Source: Mycobacterium sp. BK086 (lineage in GTDB: Bacteria; Actinomycetota; Actinomycetes; Mycobacteriales; Mycobacteriaceae). Taken from it: 64,000 nt of DNA. This document shows, piece by piece, positions 41,433 to 51,202 of this stretch. Numbering within the stretch: the first letter of the stretch is position 1; each line of letters starts with the position of its first letter. The stretch covers positions 372,001 to 436,000 of the forward strand of contig SNWL01000005.1 in the NCBI GenBank assembly GCA_004362315.1, written 5' to 3'. The translations under genes were made by a program, and so were the position numbers. The notes beneath the pieces are model-generated. The model made no database searches. It was not told the DNA's origin and saw only the letters and a program-made list of their open reading frames with translations.

Positions 41433-42620
41433 ATGAAATCAGGTATCGCGCGCCCGCTCGCCGGATTGGCGACCGTGGTGGTCCTCGTGGCGATTGTCGC
41501 GTTGGCCGTTGGGCTGTTCCAGGACAGCTTCACCAAAACCGTTCCGGTGACTGTGATCTCGCAGCGTGCCGGTTTGGTGATGTACCCCGATGCCAAGGTC
41601 AAGCTCAACGGCGCACCGGTCGGCAAGGTGTCCTCCATCGAGTTGCTGCCCGACGGCCAAGCCGCACTGCACCTGGCACTGAACCCCGACAGGGTCAACG
41701 ACATTCCCGCCAACGTGAGCGCCGACATCACCTCCTCGACGGTGTTCGGCTCGAAGTTCGTCGAGCTGAATCCGCCACAGGACGCCTCGGCGAAGTCCAT
41801 CCAGGCCGGCCAGGTGATCGAAGGTAAGCACGTCACCGTCGAGATCAACACCGTGTTCCAGCAACTGGTTACGGTGTTGTCCCAGATCGAACCCGCCAAG
41901 CTCAACCAGACACTCGGCGCGATCGCCAAGTCTCTGGACGGTCGCGGCGACAAGTTCGGTCAGACTCTGGTGGATCTCGACTCCGCACTGACCAAGCTCA
42001 ATCCCAGCCTCGACACGATCAATCACGAATTGCAAGTCGCGCCAAAGGTCTTCGACGCCTACGGCGACGTGTCCGGTGACCTGGTGACCACCGTCAAGAA
42101 CGCGTCCAAGCTGAGCGACACCATCGTCGACCAGGACCAGAACCTGGACACCCTGCTGGTCAGCGCGATCGGCCTGGCCGACGTCGGTACCGAGGTGCTC
42201 AGCCAGAACAAGGATCCGCTGACCAATGTCGTGCACCTTCTGGTGCCGACGACCGATCTGCTCAACAAGTACAGCCCGGCATTGAACTGCGGTATCGGCG
42301 GTCTGGTTCCGCTGGCCACCGGTCCTGGCCTCCCTCTGCCGGGAGCGGTTCTGCTGCAGTCGTTCTTCCTCGGCCGTGAGCGCTACCGGTATCCGGCCAA
42401 CCTGCCCAAGGTCGCCGCCAGCGGCGGTCCGCAATGCACCGACATGCCGAAGGTGCCGTTCGAGACCAGCCCGCCGTTCGTCGTCTCCGATATCGGCGCC
42501 AACCCCGCGCAATACGGAAACCAGGGCATCCTGCTCAACTCCGACGGACTCAAGCAGGCGCTGTTCGGTCCGCTGGACGGCCCGCCGCGCAACTCCGCAC
42601 AGATCGGACAACCGGGATGA
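41433..42620 (+). CDS. mceA: Mce family (MlaD domain) protein, MceA position
   Basis: 395 residues. One N-terminal membrane helix (about 10-28) anchors the protein. The MlaD/Mce domain follows (about 35-120), with RAGLVMYPDAKVKLNGAPVGKV and PANVSADITSSTVFGSKFVEL as family signatures. A helical region of about 180 residues would form part of the lipid tunnel, and a C-terminal region ends in a Pro-rich stretch. Ribosome site GAGGAG precedes ATG 41433. Its stop overlaps the mceB start. The number (mce1-mce4 or other) cannot be set from sequence alone, though the upstream KstR-type box recalls mce4. Confidence 0.9.
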   Translation: MKSGIARPLAGLATVVVLVAIVALAVGLFQDSFTKTVPVTVISQRAGLVMYPDAKVKLNGAPVGKVSSIELLPDGQAALHLALNPDRVNDIPANVSADITSSTVFGSKFVELNPPQDASAKSIQAGQVIEGKHVTVEINTVFQQLVTVLSQIEPAKLNQTLGAIAKSLDGRGDKFGQTLVDLDSALTKLNPSLDTINHELQVAPKVFDAYGDVSGDLVTTVKNASKLSDTIVDQDQNLDTLLVSAIGLADVGTEVLSQNKDPLTNVVHLLVPTTDLLNKYSPALNCGIGGLVPLATGPGLPLPGAVLLQSFFLGRERYRYPANLPKVAASGGPQCTDMPKVPFETSPPFVVSDIGANPAQYGNQGILLNSDGLKQALFGPLDGPPRNSAQIGQPG

Positions 42621-43642
42621 CCGCGCTGTGGAAGACGATCGTCAAGGTCGGCGTATTCGGCGTCGTGATGACCTTGCTGACCGCAGCGTTGTTTGCGATC
42701 TTCGGCCAGTACCGGTCGGGTTCGGACAACTCCTACTCGGCCCTCTTCGCTGACGCGTCCAGCCTGAAGTCCGGTGATTCGGTCCGGGTGGCCGGTGTCC
42801 GCGTGGGCACCGTCACCGACGTTGCGCTGCAACCCGACAACAGAGTGGTCGTCGACTTCGACGCCGACAAGAAGATCGTGCTGACCTCGGGCACCAAGGC
42901 GACGGTGCGCTACCTCAATCTGGTCGGCGATCGATACTTGGAGCTGGTCGACAGCCCGGGATCGGCGAAGATCCAGCCGCCGGGCAGCCAGATACCCATG
43001 GACCGCACCGAGCCGGCACTGGATCTCGACCTGCTGCTCGGTGGACTCAAACCTGTTGTGCAGGGGCTTAATCCACAGGATGTCAATGCACTGACCAACG
43101 CGCTGATCCAGATCCTGCAGGGTCAGGAGGGCACCATCGATTCGCTGCTCTCCAAGACCACGTCGTTCAGCACCTCGCTGGCCGACAACAGCCAGAACGT
43201 GCAGCAACTGATCGACAACCTCAACACCGTGATCTCCGTCATCAGCAAGGACGGCGACAAGTTCTCCGGGGCCGTCGACAAGCTGGAGAAGCTCGTGACG
43301 GGGCTGGCCGCGGACAAAGATCCGATCGGTGAGTCGATCACCGCGCTGGACAACGGCACCGCGTCGCTGACGGATCTGCTCACCCAGGCCCGCTCACCGC
43401 TGAACGGCACCGTCGATCAGCTCAGCCGGCTGGCCCCGCTGCTGGACCAGGACAAGGAACTGCTCGACATCTCGATCAAGAAGGCACCCGCGAACTACCG
43501 CAAGGTGGTGCGACTCGGTTCCTATGGCAGCTGGATCAACCAGTATCTGTGTGGGCTGTCCCTGCGGGTCAGTGACCTGCAAGGTCGCACCGCTTACTTC
43601 CCCTGGATCATCCAACACACTGGAAGGTGCGCGGAGCCCTAA
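42617..43642 (+). CDS. mceB: Mce family (MlaD domain) protein, MceB position
   Basis: 341 residues from ATG 42617 (ATGA overlap with mceA). N-terminal membrane helix about 8-26. MlaD domain about 35-115 with DASSLKSGDSVRVAGVRVGTVTDVAL and ATVRYLNLVGDRYLEL. A long helical portion ends in YGSWINQYLCGLSLRVSDLQGRTAYFPWIIQ, the usual MceB C-terminus with its conserved Cys. It is a subunit of the periplasm-spanning lipid importer. Confidence 0.92.
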   Translation: MTALWKTIVKVGVFGVVMTLLTAALFAIFGQYRSGSDNSYSALFADASSLKSGDSVRVAGVRVGTVTDVALQPDNRVVVDFDADKKIVLTSGTKATVRYLNLVGDRYLELVDSPGSAKIQPPGSQIPMDRTEPALDLDLLLGGLKPVVQGLNPQDVNALTNALIQILQGQEGTIDSLLSKTTSFSTSLADNSQNVQQLIDNLNTVISVISKDGDKFSGAVDKLEKLVTGLAADKDPIGESITALDNGTASLTDLLTQARSPLNGTVDQLSRLAPLLDQDKELLDISIKKAPANYRKVVRLGSYGSWINQYLCGLSLRVSDLQGRTAYFPWIIQHTGRCAEP

Positions 43643-44739
43643 TGCTCAAATATCGTGGGTCCTCGCTGATCAGGGCAGGCTTTATCGGCCTGGCGTTGAT
43701 CGTGCTCGTCATCACCATCGGGCTGCAGCCCGAACGGCTGGCGTCGCTTGCCACGTCGATCCGGCACCAGGCGCTGTTCACCGAAGCCGGTGGCCTGCAG
43801 CCGGGTAACGACGTCAAGGTGTCCGGTGTGAAAGTCGGCACCGTCTCGGATGTGTCCTTGCAGCACGGCAAGGCGCTGGTGACCTTCTTGGTCAAGGGCT
43901 CTGTTCGGCTCGGCGAAGAGACGAGTGCTCATATCCGCACCGGAACGCTGCTGGGGCAACGCATTCTGACGCTCGAGTCCGGCGGCAAGGGAACCCTTCG
44001 GGCCGCGGATGTGATCCCGGTGACGCGCACGGGATCGCCGTATTCGCTGACCGAGTCGCTGTCGGATCTCGCGGCGAACACGGCCGACACCGACACCGCG
44101 CAAATCAATCACTCACTGGATACCTTGAGTGACACTCTGGATCGCATCACCCCGCAATTGGGGCCGACTTTCGACGGGATCAGCAAGCTGTCGCGAACGA
44201 TCGCCGAGCGCAACGACTCACTGTCCAACCTGCTCAAGAGTGCGGCCAATGTCACCGGCATTCTCTCGCAGCGCAGCGCGCAGGTGAACACCCTGCTGCT
44301 CAACGCCAACGACCTGATCGGTGTGTTGTCCCAGCGCCGCTATGCCATCTCGAACCTGCTGGCCAGTACCTCGGCCCTGTCGAAGCAGCTGAGCGGAATC
44401 GTGGCCGACAACGAGAAGGAATTGGCGCCCGCGCTGGAGAAGCTCAACGGGGTGACGGAGATGCTGGAAAAGAACAACGACAACATCACCGCAGCGATGA
44501 AGGGCCTGGCCAAGTTCCAGCTGACCCAGGCCGAAGCAGTGAACAACGGCTTCTACTACAACGCGTTCGTCGCCAATCTCAGCCCCGCGCAGACACTTCA
44601 GCCGTTCTTCGACTACGCGCTGGGCTTCCGGCGCGGTACCGATGCGGGGCAGCCGGCCGACAATGCCGGACCGCGTGCGGAGATTCCGTTCCCGTACAAC
44701 GGAATACCGCAACCTAATGAGCGATGGGGGCAGCCGTGA
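43642..44739 (+). CDS. mceC: Mce family (MlaD domain) protein, MceC position
   Basis: 365 residues from ATG 43642, whose first base is the last base of the mceB stop (TAATG). Membrane helix about 12-30. MlaD domain with EAGGLQPGNDVKVSGVKVGTVSDVSL. Helical tunnel region with long leucine-rich heptads (TIAERNDSLSNLLKSAANVTGIL). Short polar tail. It is translationally coupled to mceD through a GTGA overlap. Confidence 0.92.
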   Translation: MLKYRGSSLIRAGFIGLALIVLVITIGLQPERLASLATSIRHQALFTEAGGLQPGNDVKVSGVKVGTVSDVSLQHGKALVTFLVKGSVRLGEETSAHIRTGTLLGQRILTLESGGKGTLRAADVIPVTRTGSPYSLTESLSDLAANTADTDTAQINHSLDTLSDTLDRITPQLGPTFDGISKLSRTIAERNDSLSNLLKSAANVTGILSQRSAQVNTLLLNANDLIGVLSQRRYAISNLLASTSALSKQLSGIVADNEKELAPALEKLNGVTEMLEKNNDNITAAMKGLAKFQLTQAEAVNNGFYYNAFVANLSPAQTLQPFFDYALGFRRGTDAGQPADNAGPRAEIPFPYNGIPQPNERWGQP

Positions 44740-46175
44740 AGTCTCGCAGAGGACTGAGGATCGCCATCATCGCGGTGGTGGCGGTCGTGGTCGTCGGTAC
44801 GGTCGGGTGGCTGGTTCGGTACGCGTTCTTCAAGCCCAACACCATCACCGCCTACTTCACCAGCGCCACCGCGATCTATCCCGGTGACGAGGTGCGGGTT
44901 GCTGGGGTGAAGGTCGGCAAGATCGACTCCATCGATGCCCAGGGCACCAAGGCCAAACTGGTGTTGGCCGTCGATCGGGATGTGCCGATCCCGGCGAACG
45001 CCGAGGCTGTCATCGTCGCGCAGAACCTGGTGGGCGCCCGCTACGTTCAGCTGACGCCGCCCTATGAAGACAAAGGCCCCACGATGGCCGACGGCGCGGT
45101 GATCGGCTTGGACCGCACCGCGATTCCCGTGGAATGGGACGAGATCAAGACCCAATTGACCCGCCTGGCAACCGATCTCGGACCTGCGACCGAGGGGCAA
45201 ACCACGTCGATCGGTCGTTTCATCGACACCGCGGCCAACGCATTGGACGGCAACGGGCCGAAACTGCGCGACACCATCGCGCAGTTGTCGGCGGTGAGCA
45301 AGACGCTGGCCAACGGCAGCGGCAACATCGTCGACACCATCAAGAACCTGCAGACATTCGTGACGGCGTTGCGCGACAGCAATACCCAGATCGTCCAGTT
45401 CCAGGACCGATTGGCATCGCTGTCCAGCGTCGTGGACGGCAGCCGGTCTGATATCGACGGGGCGTTGACCAATCTCTCCAGCGCGGTCGTCGACGTCCAG
45501 CGGTTCATCGCCGGTACGCGTAATCAGACCGCCGAGCAACTGCAACGGTTGAGCAGTGTGACGAAGAACCTCGCGGACAACAAGCTCGTCGTCGAGAACT
45601 TGCTGCACGTAGCGCCCAATGCGATTGGTAACGCCTACAACATCTATAACCCCGACTCCCAAAGTGCACTGGGCGGATTCGCGCTGGCGAACTTCTCCAA
45701 CCCCTTGCAGGTGGTCTGCTCGGCCATCGGCGCCATCCAGAACGCCACAGCCGACACAACCGGCAAGGAGTGCGCACAGTACCTCGGGCCGGCCCTGCGG
45801 TTGCTGAACTTCAACTACCTGCCGTTCCCGTTCAACTCCTATCTGGGCAAGTCGACCAGCCCCGACAAGCTGATCTACAGCGATCCGAGCCTGGCTCCCG
45901 GGGGCACCAATGGGACTCCGCCGGGGTACGAAATTCCGCCGGCGGTGTCGGCATACACCGGTTACAACGGCGACGTTCCGGGGCCGGCAGGTTGGGGCGG
46001 GCCGCCGAATACGTATCACGGTTCCTACGCCCCGAACGGATTGCCCGCCGATCCGTCCCCGGCGCTGTTCCCGGGTGCGCCGATCCCGCCCGGTGTGCCC
46101 ACCGGACCGGCGGCGCCGCCGCCGTCGAATTTGGAGGGCATGCTGCTTCCGGCCGAAGGGAATCCGCCATCATGA
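44736..46175 (+). CDS. mceD: Mce family (MlaD domain) protein, MceD position
   Basis: About 479 residues from GTG 44736 (MKSRRGLRIAIIAVVAVVVVGTV); an ATG at 44724 would add four. Single membrane helix, MlaD domain with TAIYPGDEVRVAGVKVGKIDSI and AEAVIVAQNLVGARYVQL, helical region with DNTQIVQFQDRL-like repeats. The C-terminal 110 residues are Pro/Gly-rich (PPGYEIPPAV, GAPIPPGVPTGPAAPPP), as in other MceD proteins, possibly for cell-wall passage. It overlaps mceE by ATGA. Confidence 0.92.
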   Translation: MKSRRGLRIAIIAVVAVVVVGTVGWLVRYAFFKPNTITAYFTSATAIYPGDEVRVAGVKVGKIDSIDAQGTKAKLVLAVDRDVPIPANAEAVIVAQNLVGARYVQLTPPYEDKGPTMADGAVIGLDRTAIPVEWDEIKTQLTRLATDLGPATEGQTTSIGRFIDTAANALDGNGPKLRDTIAQLSAVSKTLANGSGNIVDTIKNLQTFVTALRDSNTQIVQFQDRLASLSSVVDGSRSDIDGALTNLSSAVVDVQRFIAGTRNQTAEQLQRLSSVTKNLADNKLVVENLLHVAPNAIGNAYNIYNPDSQSALGGFALANFSNPLQVVCSAIGAIQNATADTTGKECAQYLGPALRLLNFNYLPFPFNSYLGKSTSPDKLIYSDPSLAPGGTNGTPPGYEIPPAVSAYTGYNGDVPGPAGWGGPPNTYHGSYAPNGLPADPSPALFPGAPIPPGVPTGPAAPPPSNLEGMLLPAEGNPPS

Positions 46176-47470
46176 TGCGTCGTAGTTCCGTGATGCGTCG
46201 GAGTTCGGTGCAGCGTCTCCTGGTTACCGCGTCCTGTGTAGCGGTAACGGTGACCGGCTGCAGTTTCGGTGGCCTGAACTCCCTGCCGCTGCCGGGCACG
46301 GTCGGGCACGGTAAGGGCTCGAGCACGTATCACGTCGAGATCGCCAATGTGGGCCAGCTGGAATCGAATTCGCCGGTGATGGTGGGCGATGTTGTCGTCG
46401 GCAGTGTCGGTGACATGACGGTGACCGACTGGCACGCCGATGTCGAGATCTCGGTGGAGCCCGGCGTGGTGATTCCGGCGAACGCGGTGGCGTCGGTGGG
46501 CCAGACCAGCTTGCTCGGCTCGATGCACCTGGCGTTGAATCCGCCGCTGGGTCAGGCGCCCAGCGGGGTTCTGCAACCCGGTGCCACCCTGGGCCTCAAC
46601 CGCTCCTCGACCTATCCCTCGACCGAGCAGACACTGTCGGCGTTGTCGGTGGTCGTCAACGGTGGCGGACTGGGTCAGATCGGCGACATCATCCACGAGT
46701 TCAGCGCGGCGGTGAACGGCAGGACCGATCAGATCCGCGACTTGCTCACGCGGCTCAATGATTTCGTCGGCCTGCTGGCGACGCAGCGCGACAGCATCAA
46801 CGAAGCCGTCAACTCACTGAACAAACTCGCCGGAACGTTTGCCGGGCAGCAGCAGGTTCTCACCGATGCGCTCAATCGCATTCCACCGGCCCTCGACGTC
46901 CTGGTGAAGGAACGTCCCCGCATCACGACGGCTCTGGAGAAATTCCGTGATTTCTCCAATCTGGCCACCGGCTTGGTCAACGACACCAAGGTCGATCTGG
47001 TCAAGAACCTGCAAAACCTCGAGCCGACGCTGAAAGCCTTGGCAGACGTCGGGCCGAAGCTGGACACGGCACTGGCCTATTTGCCGACCTTCCCCTACAC
47101 GCAGCAGGTGATCGACCGGGCAATCCGTGGCGATTACCTCAACCAGTTCATCATCTTCGACTTCACCGTGCCGCGGCTGAAGAAGACCTTGATGCTCGGT
47201 ACGCGCTGGGGTGACGAGAACGCCAAACTTGTTCCAGCGCCAGGGGATCCGTGGTACGCGACGTATACCTACGATCCGCTTCACGCTCCCTTCAGCCCAC
47301 CGCCGCCGACCGAGGTGGCCGACGTGCCGCAGATTTTCGGTCCGGGTCCGGCGCCCGTACCCGGGCAGCAGGCACAGCTGACCAATGCCACGCAACCCGC
47401 CCCGGGATCAGGGATCGGCCCGCTACCCGGCCCCGCTCCGGAAGCAGCACCACAGGACGGGGGTAACTGA
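46172..47470 (+). CDS. mceE: Mce family lipoprotein, MceE position
   Basis: 432 residues. Unlike its sisters it has a lipoprotein signal: a hydrophobic stretch ending VTVTGC, so Cys near residue 30 is lipidated. MlaD domain with VGQLESNSPVMVGDVVVGSVGDMTV and ASVGQTSLLGSMHLALNPP. Helical middle region and Pro-rich C-terminal tail (about 380-432). MceE is the lipid-anchored subunit in each known Mce complex (LprK-like). It is coupled to mceF by a TGATG overlap. Confidence 0.93.
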   Translation: MMRRSSVMRRSSVQRLLVTASCVAVTVTGCSFGGLNSLPLPGTVGHGKGSSTYHVEIANVGQLESNSPVMVGDVVVGSVGDMTVTDWHADVEISVEPGVVIPANAVASVGQTSLLGSMHLALNPPLGQAPSGVLQPGATLGLNRSSTYPSTEQTLSALSVVVNGGGLGQIGDIIHEFSAAVNGRTDQIRDLLTRLNDFVGLLATQRDSINEAVNSLNKLAGTFAGQQQVLTDALNRIPPALDVLVKERPRITTALEKFRDFSNLATGLVNDTKVDLVKNLQNLEPTLKALADVGPKLDTALAYLPTFPYTQQVIDRAIRGDYLNQFIIFDFTVPRLKKTLMLGTRWGDENAKLVPAPGDPWYATYTYDPLHAPFSPPPPTEVADVPQIFGPGPAPVPGQQAQLTNATQPAPGSGIGPLPGPAPEAAPQDGGN

Positions 47471-49065
47471 TGCTGACGCGATTCGTCCGAAATCAGCTGA
47501 TCATCTTCACGATCGCGTCGGTGGTCGGTATCGGGGTCATGGTGGTGGCCTACCTGCAGGTGGGCACCTTGCTCGGTATCGGCAAGATCACCGTCACCCT
47601 CCAACTGCCGAGAACCGGTGGGCTCTACCAGTTCTCGAATGTCACCTATCGCGGTGTTCAGCTGGGCAAGGTCACCGAGGTGCGGCCGACCCGCACCGGT
47701 GCTGAAGCCACCATGTCGCTGGATACGAATCCGAAGGTGCCCGCCGACCTCGAGGCACGAGTGCTCAGCGTGTCAGCGGTCGGTGAGCAGTACGTGGATC
47801 TGGTGCCGCGCACCGATTCCGGGCCGTATTTGCAGGACGGCTCGGTGATCTCGGTCAAGGACGCCAGGATTCCGCAGGCTGTCGGCCCGATGCTCGATCA
47901 GACGAACCAGTTGCTCAAGAGCATCCCCACTGCCCGCATACCCGACCTGCTGAACAGCACCTATCAAGCCTTCAACGGCGCGGGTGACGACCTCACGACG
48001 CTGAACGACTCCGCGTCGAAACTGGCAGCCGATTTCAGCGGCACTGCCGACCAGGCTCGCACCTTGGTCGAGGACAGCAGGCCGCTGCTCGATGGCCAGC
48101 TGGCTTCCACTGATGCGATCCGAACCTGGGCGCGCAGTCTGGCCGGGATCACCGACCAGCTCAATACCAACGACCCGCAGTGGCGCGGCATCCTGGCCAA
48201 CGGCCCCGGTGCGGCCGATGAGGCCACCGCGCTGCTGAATCAGGTCAAGCCGACGCTACCGGTGTTGTTGGCCAACCTCACCACGCTGGGCCAGGTCGGA
48301 GTCACCTACCACAAGAGCCTGGAACAGCTGCTGGTTCTGCTGCCGCCCTACATCGGCTCGATCCAGGCTGTCGGCTCGCCGTTGAACAACCCGACCGGTA
48401 TGACGCTGGGTGACTTCACGCTGACGATCAGCGATCCGCCGGCATGTACGGTCGGCTTCCTGCCGCCGTCGCAGTGGCGCTCCCCGGAGGACACCTCGGA
48501 CGCGGACACCCCGGACGGCCTCTACTGCAAACTCCCGCAGGACTCGCCGACCGCTGTCCGTGGGGCGCGCAACTACCCGTGCATGGCTCAGCCAGGCAAG
48601 CGGGCACCGACCGTCGAGATCTGCGACAGCGACAAGCCTTTCGAGCCGCTGGCCATGCGGCAACATGCGACCGGTCCGAGCCCGATCGATCCGAACCTCA
48701 TCGCCCAAGGCATCCCGCCTGACGACCGGACCACCCTCAATAACAACATCTACGGTCCATTGCAGGGCACCCCGATGCCGACGGGGCCGATCCCGGCACC
48801 GCCGGCCGCCCCGATACCTCCGCAAGCGGGATTCACCGGGCCGGTGGGCGCTCCGAACATCGCGCCGACCGATACCGGCGGTGCGCCGGGCGTCGCGCCG
48901 AGCGCCTTCAACCCGGGCGCACCCGGTGGTCCGTCGGTGGCGATCGCCACGTACGACCCGGCAACCGGCCAGTACGCCACTCCTGACGGCAACGTGTTCC
49001 GGCAGACCGATCTGGTCCAGCCCGGTGGTCAGCAGTCCTGGAAGGATCTGCTGCCGACGACATGA
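47470..49065 (+). CDS. mceF: Mce family (MlaD domain) protein, MceF position
   Basis: 531 residues, the longest in the operon, as usual. Membrane helix about 12-33, MlaD domain with RTGGLYQFSNVTYRGVQLGKVTEV and LEARVLSVSAVGEQYVDL, then helical tunnel region. A C-terminal 150-residue Pro/Gly/Ala-rich tail contains GDFTLTISDPPACTVGFLP before it. It ends four bases into the next secreted-protein gene region and completes the six-subunit assembly. Confidence 0.92.
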   Translation: MLTRFVRNQLIIFTIASVVGIGVMVVAYLQVGTLLGIGKITVTLQLPRTGGLYQFSNVTYRGVQLGKVTEVRPTRTGAEATMSLDTNPKVPADLEARVLSVSAVGEQYVDLVPRTDSGPYLQDGSVISVKDARIPQAVGPMLDQTNQLLKSIPTARIPDLLNSTYQAFNGAGDDLTTLNDSASKLAADFSGTADQARTLVEDSRPLLDGQLASTDAIRTWARSLAGITDQLNTNDPQWRGILANGPGAADEATALLNQVKPTLPVLLANLTTLGQVGVTYHKSLEQLLVLLPPYIGSIQAVGSPLNNPTGMTLGDFTLTISDPPACTVGFLPPSQWRSPEDTSDADTPDGLYCKLPQDSPTAVRGARNYPCMAQPGKRAPTVEICDSDKPFEPLAMRQHATGPSPIDPNLIAQGIPPDDRTTLNNNIYGPLQGTPMPTGPIPAPPAAPIPPQAGFTGPVGAPNIAPTDTGGAPGVAPSAFNPGAPGGPSVAIATYDPATGQYATPDGNVFRQTDLVQPGGQQSWKDLLPTT

Positions 49066-49085
49066 CAGGTGAGGGGAGAGGGCTG

Positions 49086-49601
49086 ATGCGTACGCAACGG
49101 GCGTTGATCGGCGTCGCGGCGGTGACTGCTGCCGCGGTGGCCGGTGTGATGAACCCCGCGACCGCCGCCGCCAACGACAAGTGGGCGCTCAACGGCACGT
49201 ATGTCGCCACATCCAATGGTGAGTGGGCCACCACCAACGACGTATTCCACGACGAGCAAAGCGTCCGCAGCATCTGGACCATTTCGTCGACATGCAGTTA
49301 TCCCACCGAATGTGTCGGCACGGTCAGCAGCGATGCGGGTTGGACGGCGCCGATCTTCCAGGCCGGCGGCGACTGGCGGGTCAAACGCGTGATCCAAGAC
49401 TGGATGCCCTGCCAGGACGGCACCAGTGCCCCTGGGCTGCAGGTGATTCGGTTCCACGGATCCAGCCCCGGTGGAGATCAGACCGATCCGACCTCCAATA
49501 TGTTGGTCGGCCAGGACTCGACGACGGGGCAGTCGGGTGCCTGCGGCCGCAGCCTGGCGTTGTTCATCAACATGCCGTTCAAGTTGGTCAAGCAGACCTA
49601 G
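49086..49601 (+). CDS. Secreted protein at the end of the mce operon
   Basis: About 171 residues from ATG 49086, preceded by a GGGGAG-type ribosome site; an ATG at 49062 overlapping mceF is an alternative. Signal peptide MRTQRALIGVAAVTAAAVAGV...ATA, mature protein of about 145 residues with four cysteines (TCSYPTEC, PCQDG, ACGRS) likely in two disulfides. Proteins of this sort commonly follow mce genes as Mce-associated exported proteins; the activity is unknown. Its stop codon is shared in opposite orientation (CTAG) with the end of the flavoprotein gene. Confidence 0.78.
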   Translation: MRTQRALIGVAAVTAAAVAGVMNPATAAANDKWALNGTYVATSNGEWATTNDVFHDEQSVRSIWTISSTCSYPTECVGTVSSDAGWTAPIFQAGGDWRVKRVIQDWMPCQDGTSAPGLQVIRFHGSSPGGDQTDPTSNMLVGQDSTTGQSGACGRSLALFINMPFKLVKQT

Positions 49602-51133
49602 CCGGCCGCCATATCGAGTGCGGCCAAGTGGCTGAACAACATTGACGCGCCGATCGGGTTTCCACCGCCGGGATAGGTCATCCCGCTGACCGCTGCCATG
49701 GTGTTGCCCGCGGCGTACAGGCCGGGGATCGGTTCGCCGGATTCATCGAGCACCCGCGCCCGGGAATCGGTGCGCAGCCCACCCTTGGTCCCGAGGTCGG
49801 ACAGGCCGAAGGCCGCGGCGTGGAAGGGCGGTGTGTCGATCGGCACCAGTGGTGACTCGCCCCCGGAGAAGGCACGGTCGTAGGCCTCGTCACCGCGACC
49901 GAAATCGGTGTCGGAGCCGGTGGCGACCATTGTGTTGTACCGGGCGACCGTCGCTTCAAGCTTGTCGGCGGGCACCCCGATCGCCTCGGCGAGTTCGGCC
50001 AGAGTGTTTGCGCTGCGCCATAATCCGGCTTCACGGTACTTCTCGGTGTCCACCATGGAGACGTTGGTTGCCTTGACCGGCGGGACCTCGCCGTCGCGAT
50101 TGTCGTAGACCATCCAGAACGGAACATCGAGGCGGCCGGCCTGCATCTCGGCGATGATCTCGCGGCCGATCCGGTCGTACGCCGCTGACTCGTTGACGAA
50201 CCGCTCACCGGCCTGATTGACGAAGATACCGCCGGTGAACCAGAGCGCGAATGCCGAGCGGCCGTCGGGGTGGGTCAGGCCCGGTGACCACCACGCCTGA
50301 TCCATCAGGTCGGTGGCTGCGCCCGCGCGGATCCCCGCCTCCAGCGCCGCACCTTTACTGCCCGGGCCGCCCATGCTGTCTTTCGGGACGCCGGGCACAC
50401 CATAGGTCTGGCGAAGCGCGGCGTTGTGCTCGAATCCGCCTGCCGCCAAGAGCACCCCGCGCCGGGCGCCGATCCGCACCGGCTTGCCGTCGCGCTGCAC
50501 GACCGCGCCGACCACGCGGCCGCCGTCGGTGATGAGCTCGGTCAGCTCGGCGTTGCGATACACCGCGGCATCCGGGTAGCCGGCGAGCGCGGCGAGGAAC
50601 CTACCAATCAGCGCCCGGCCGCCGAAGAGTTTCTCCGGTGCCGGGGCGCCGAGGCGGTCATGGTCGAGCGGCCCGCGTACGAAACCGGCATAGGGGCCGA
50701 GCTTCTCACCGCGAATGGGTGCGGCGACGATGTGGCGCATGCCGTCGCCGCGGGAATCGGGGGCCTTGCCGTAGTAGTCCGGCCAGGGCAGCACGCCGAA
50801 CGTGAAGTGCTCGGGATCGGCTTCCAGGTATTCGATGAGACCCGGGCCGCGGCGGATGTAGGTCTCCTGCAGCTCCCGCGGGGTGCGGTCGCCGATCACG
50901 GACTGAAAGTAGTTGAGCGCCTTCTCGATCGTGTCGTCGCTGCCCGCACGTTGCAGCACCGGATTGCACGGGAACCACATGCCGCCACCACCCGAATACG
51001 CGGTGGTGCCGCCGAATTTGTCGGTCGCCTCGACCAGCGCCACCGACAAGCCCTCGCGGGCGGCGGTGTAGGCGCCTGTGACGCCTCCGCCGGAACCTGC
51101 CACGATGACGTCGACAGTCTCGTCGAATTCCAT
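49598..51133 (-). CDS. FAD-dependent oxidoreductase, 3-ketosteroid dehydrogenase (KstD)-like
   Basis: 511 residues from ATG 51133; an upstream in-frame start at 51175 is less likely. Dinucleotide fold VDVIVAGSGGGVTGAYTAAREG at the N-terminus with VEATDKFGGTTAYSGGGGMWFP, then GVLLAAGGFEHNAALR, and the C-terminal FAD contact GLYAAGNTMAAVSGMTYPGGGNPIG. This is the fumarate-reductase/KstD flavoprotein group, members of which introduce the 1,2 double bond in 3-ketosteroids. Subfamily is unproven. It is convergent with the mce operon and separated from the sugar ABC operon by a hairpin. Confidence 0.85.
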   Translation of the reverse strand: MEFDETVDVIVAGSGGGVTGAYTAAREGLSVALVEATDKFGGTTAYSGGGGMWFPCNPVLQRAGSDDTIEKALNYFQSVIGDRTPRELQETYIRRGPGLIEYLEADPEHFTFGVLPWPDYYGKAPDSRGDGMRHIVAAPIRGEKLGPYAGFVRGPLDHDRLGAPAPEKLFGGRALIGRFLAALAGYPDAAVYRNAELTELITDGGRVVGAVVQRDGKPVRIGARRGVLLAAGGFEHNAALRQTYGVPGVPKDSMGGPGSKGAALEAGIRAGAATDLMDQAWWSPGLTHPDGRSAFALWFTGGIFVNQAGERFVNESAAYDRIGREIIAEMQAGRLDVPFWMVYDNRDGEVPPVKATNVSMVDTEKYREAGLWRSANTLAELAEAIGVPADKLEATVARYNTMVATGSDTDFGRGDEAYDRAFSGGESPLVPIDTPPFHAAAFGLSDLGTKGGLRTDSRARVLDESGEPIPGLYAAGNTMAAVSGMTYPGGGNPIGASMLFSHLAALDMAAG

Positions 51134-51168
51134 GCGACCACTGTCGCCCTTGGCCGGGCCCGAAGCAA

Positions 51169-51195
51169 CCACCACTCCCGGTGAGCGAGTGGTGG
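51169..51195 (-). terminator. Hairpin terminating the sugar ABC transporter operon
   Basis: CCACCACTC (51169-51177) pairs exactly with GAGTGGTGG (51187-51195) around a nine-base loop. Flanking GCAA/TTGC can extend the stem with a small bulge. It begins eight bases past the ABC ATPase stop and precedes the flavoprotein gene on the same strand. No T-tract. Confidence 0.65.
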
Positions 51196-51202
51196 CGTTG
51201 CC

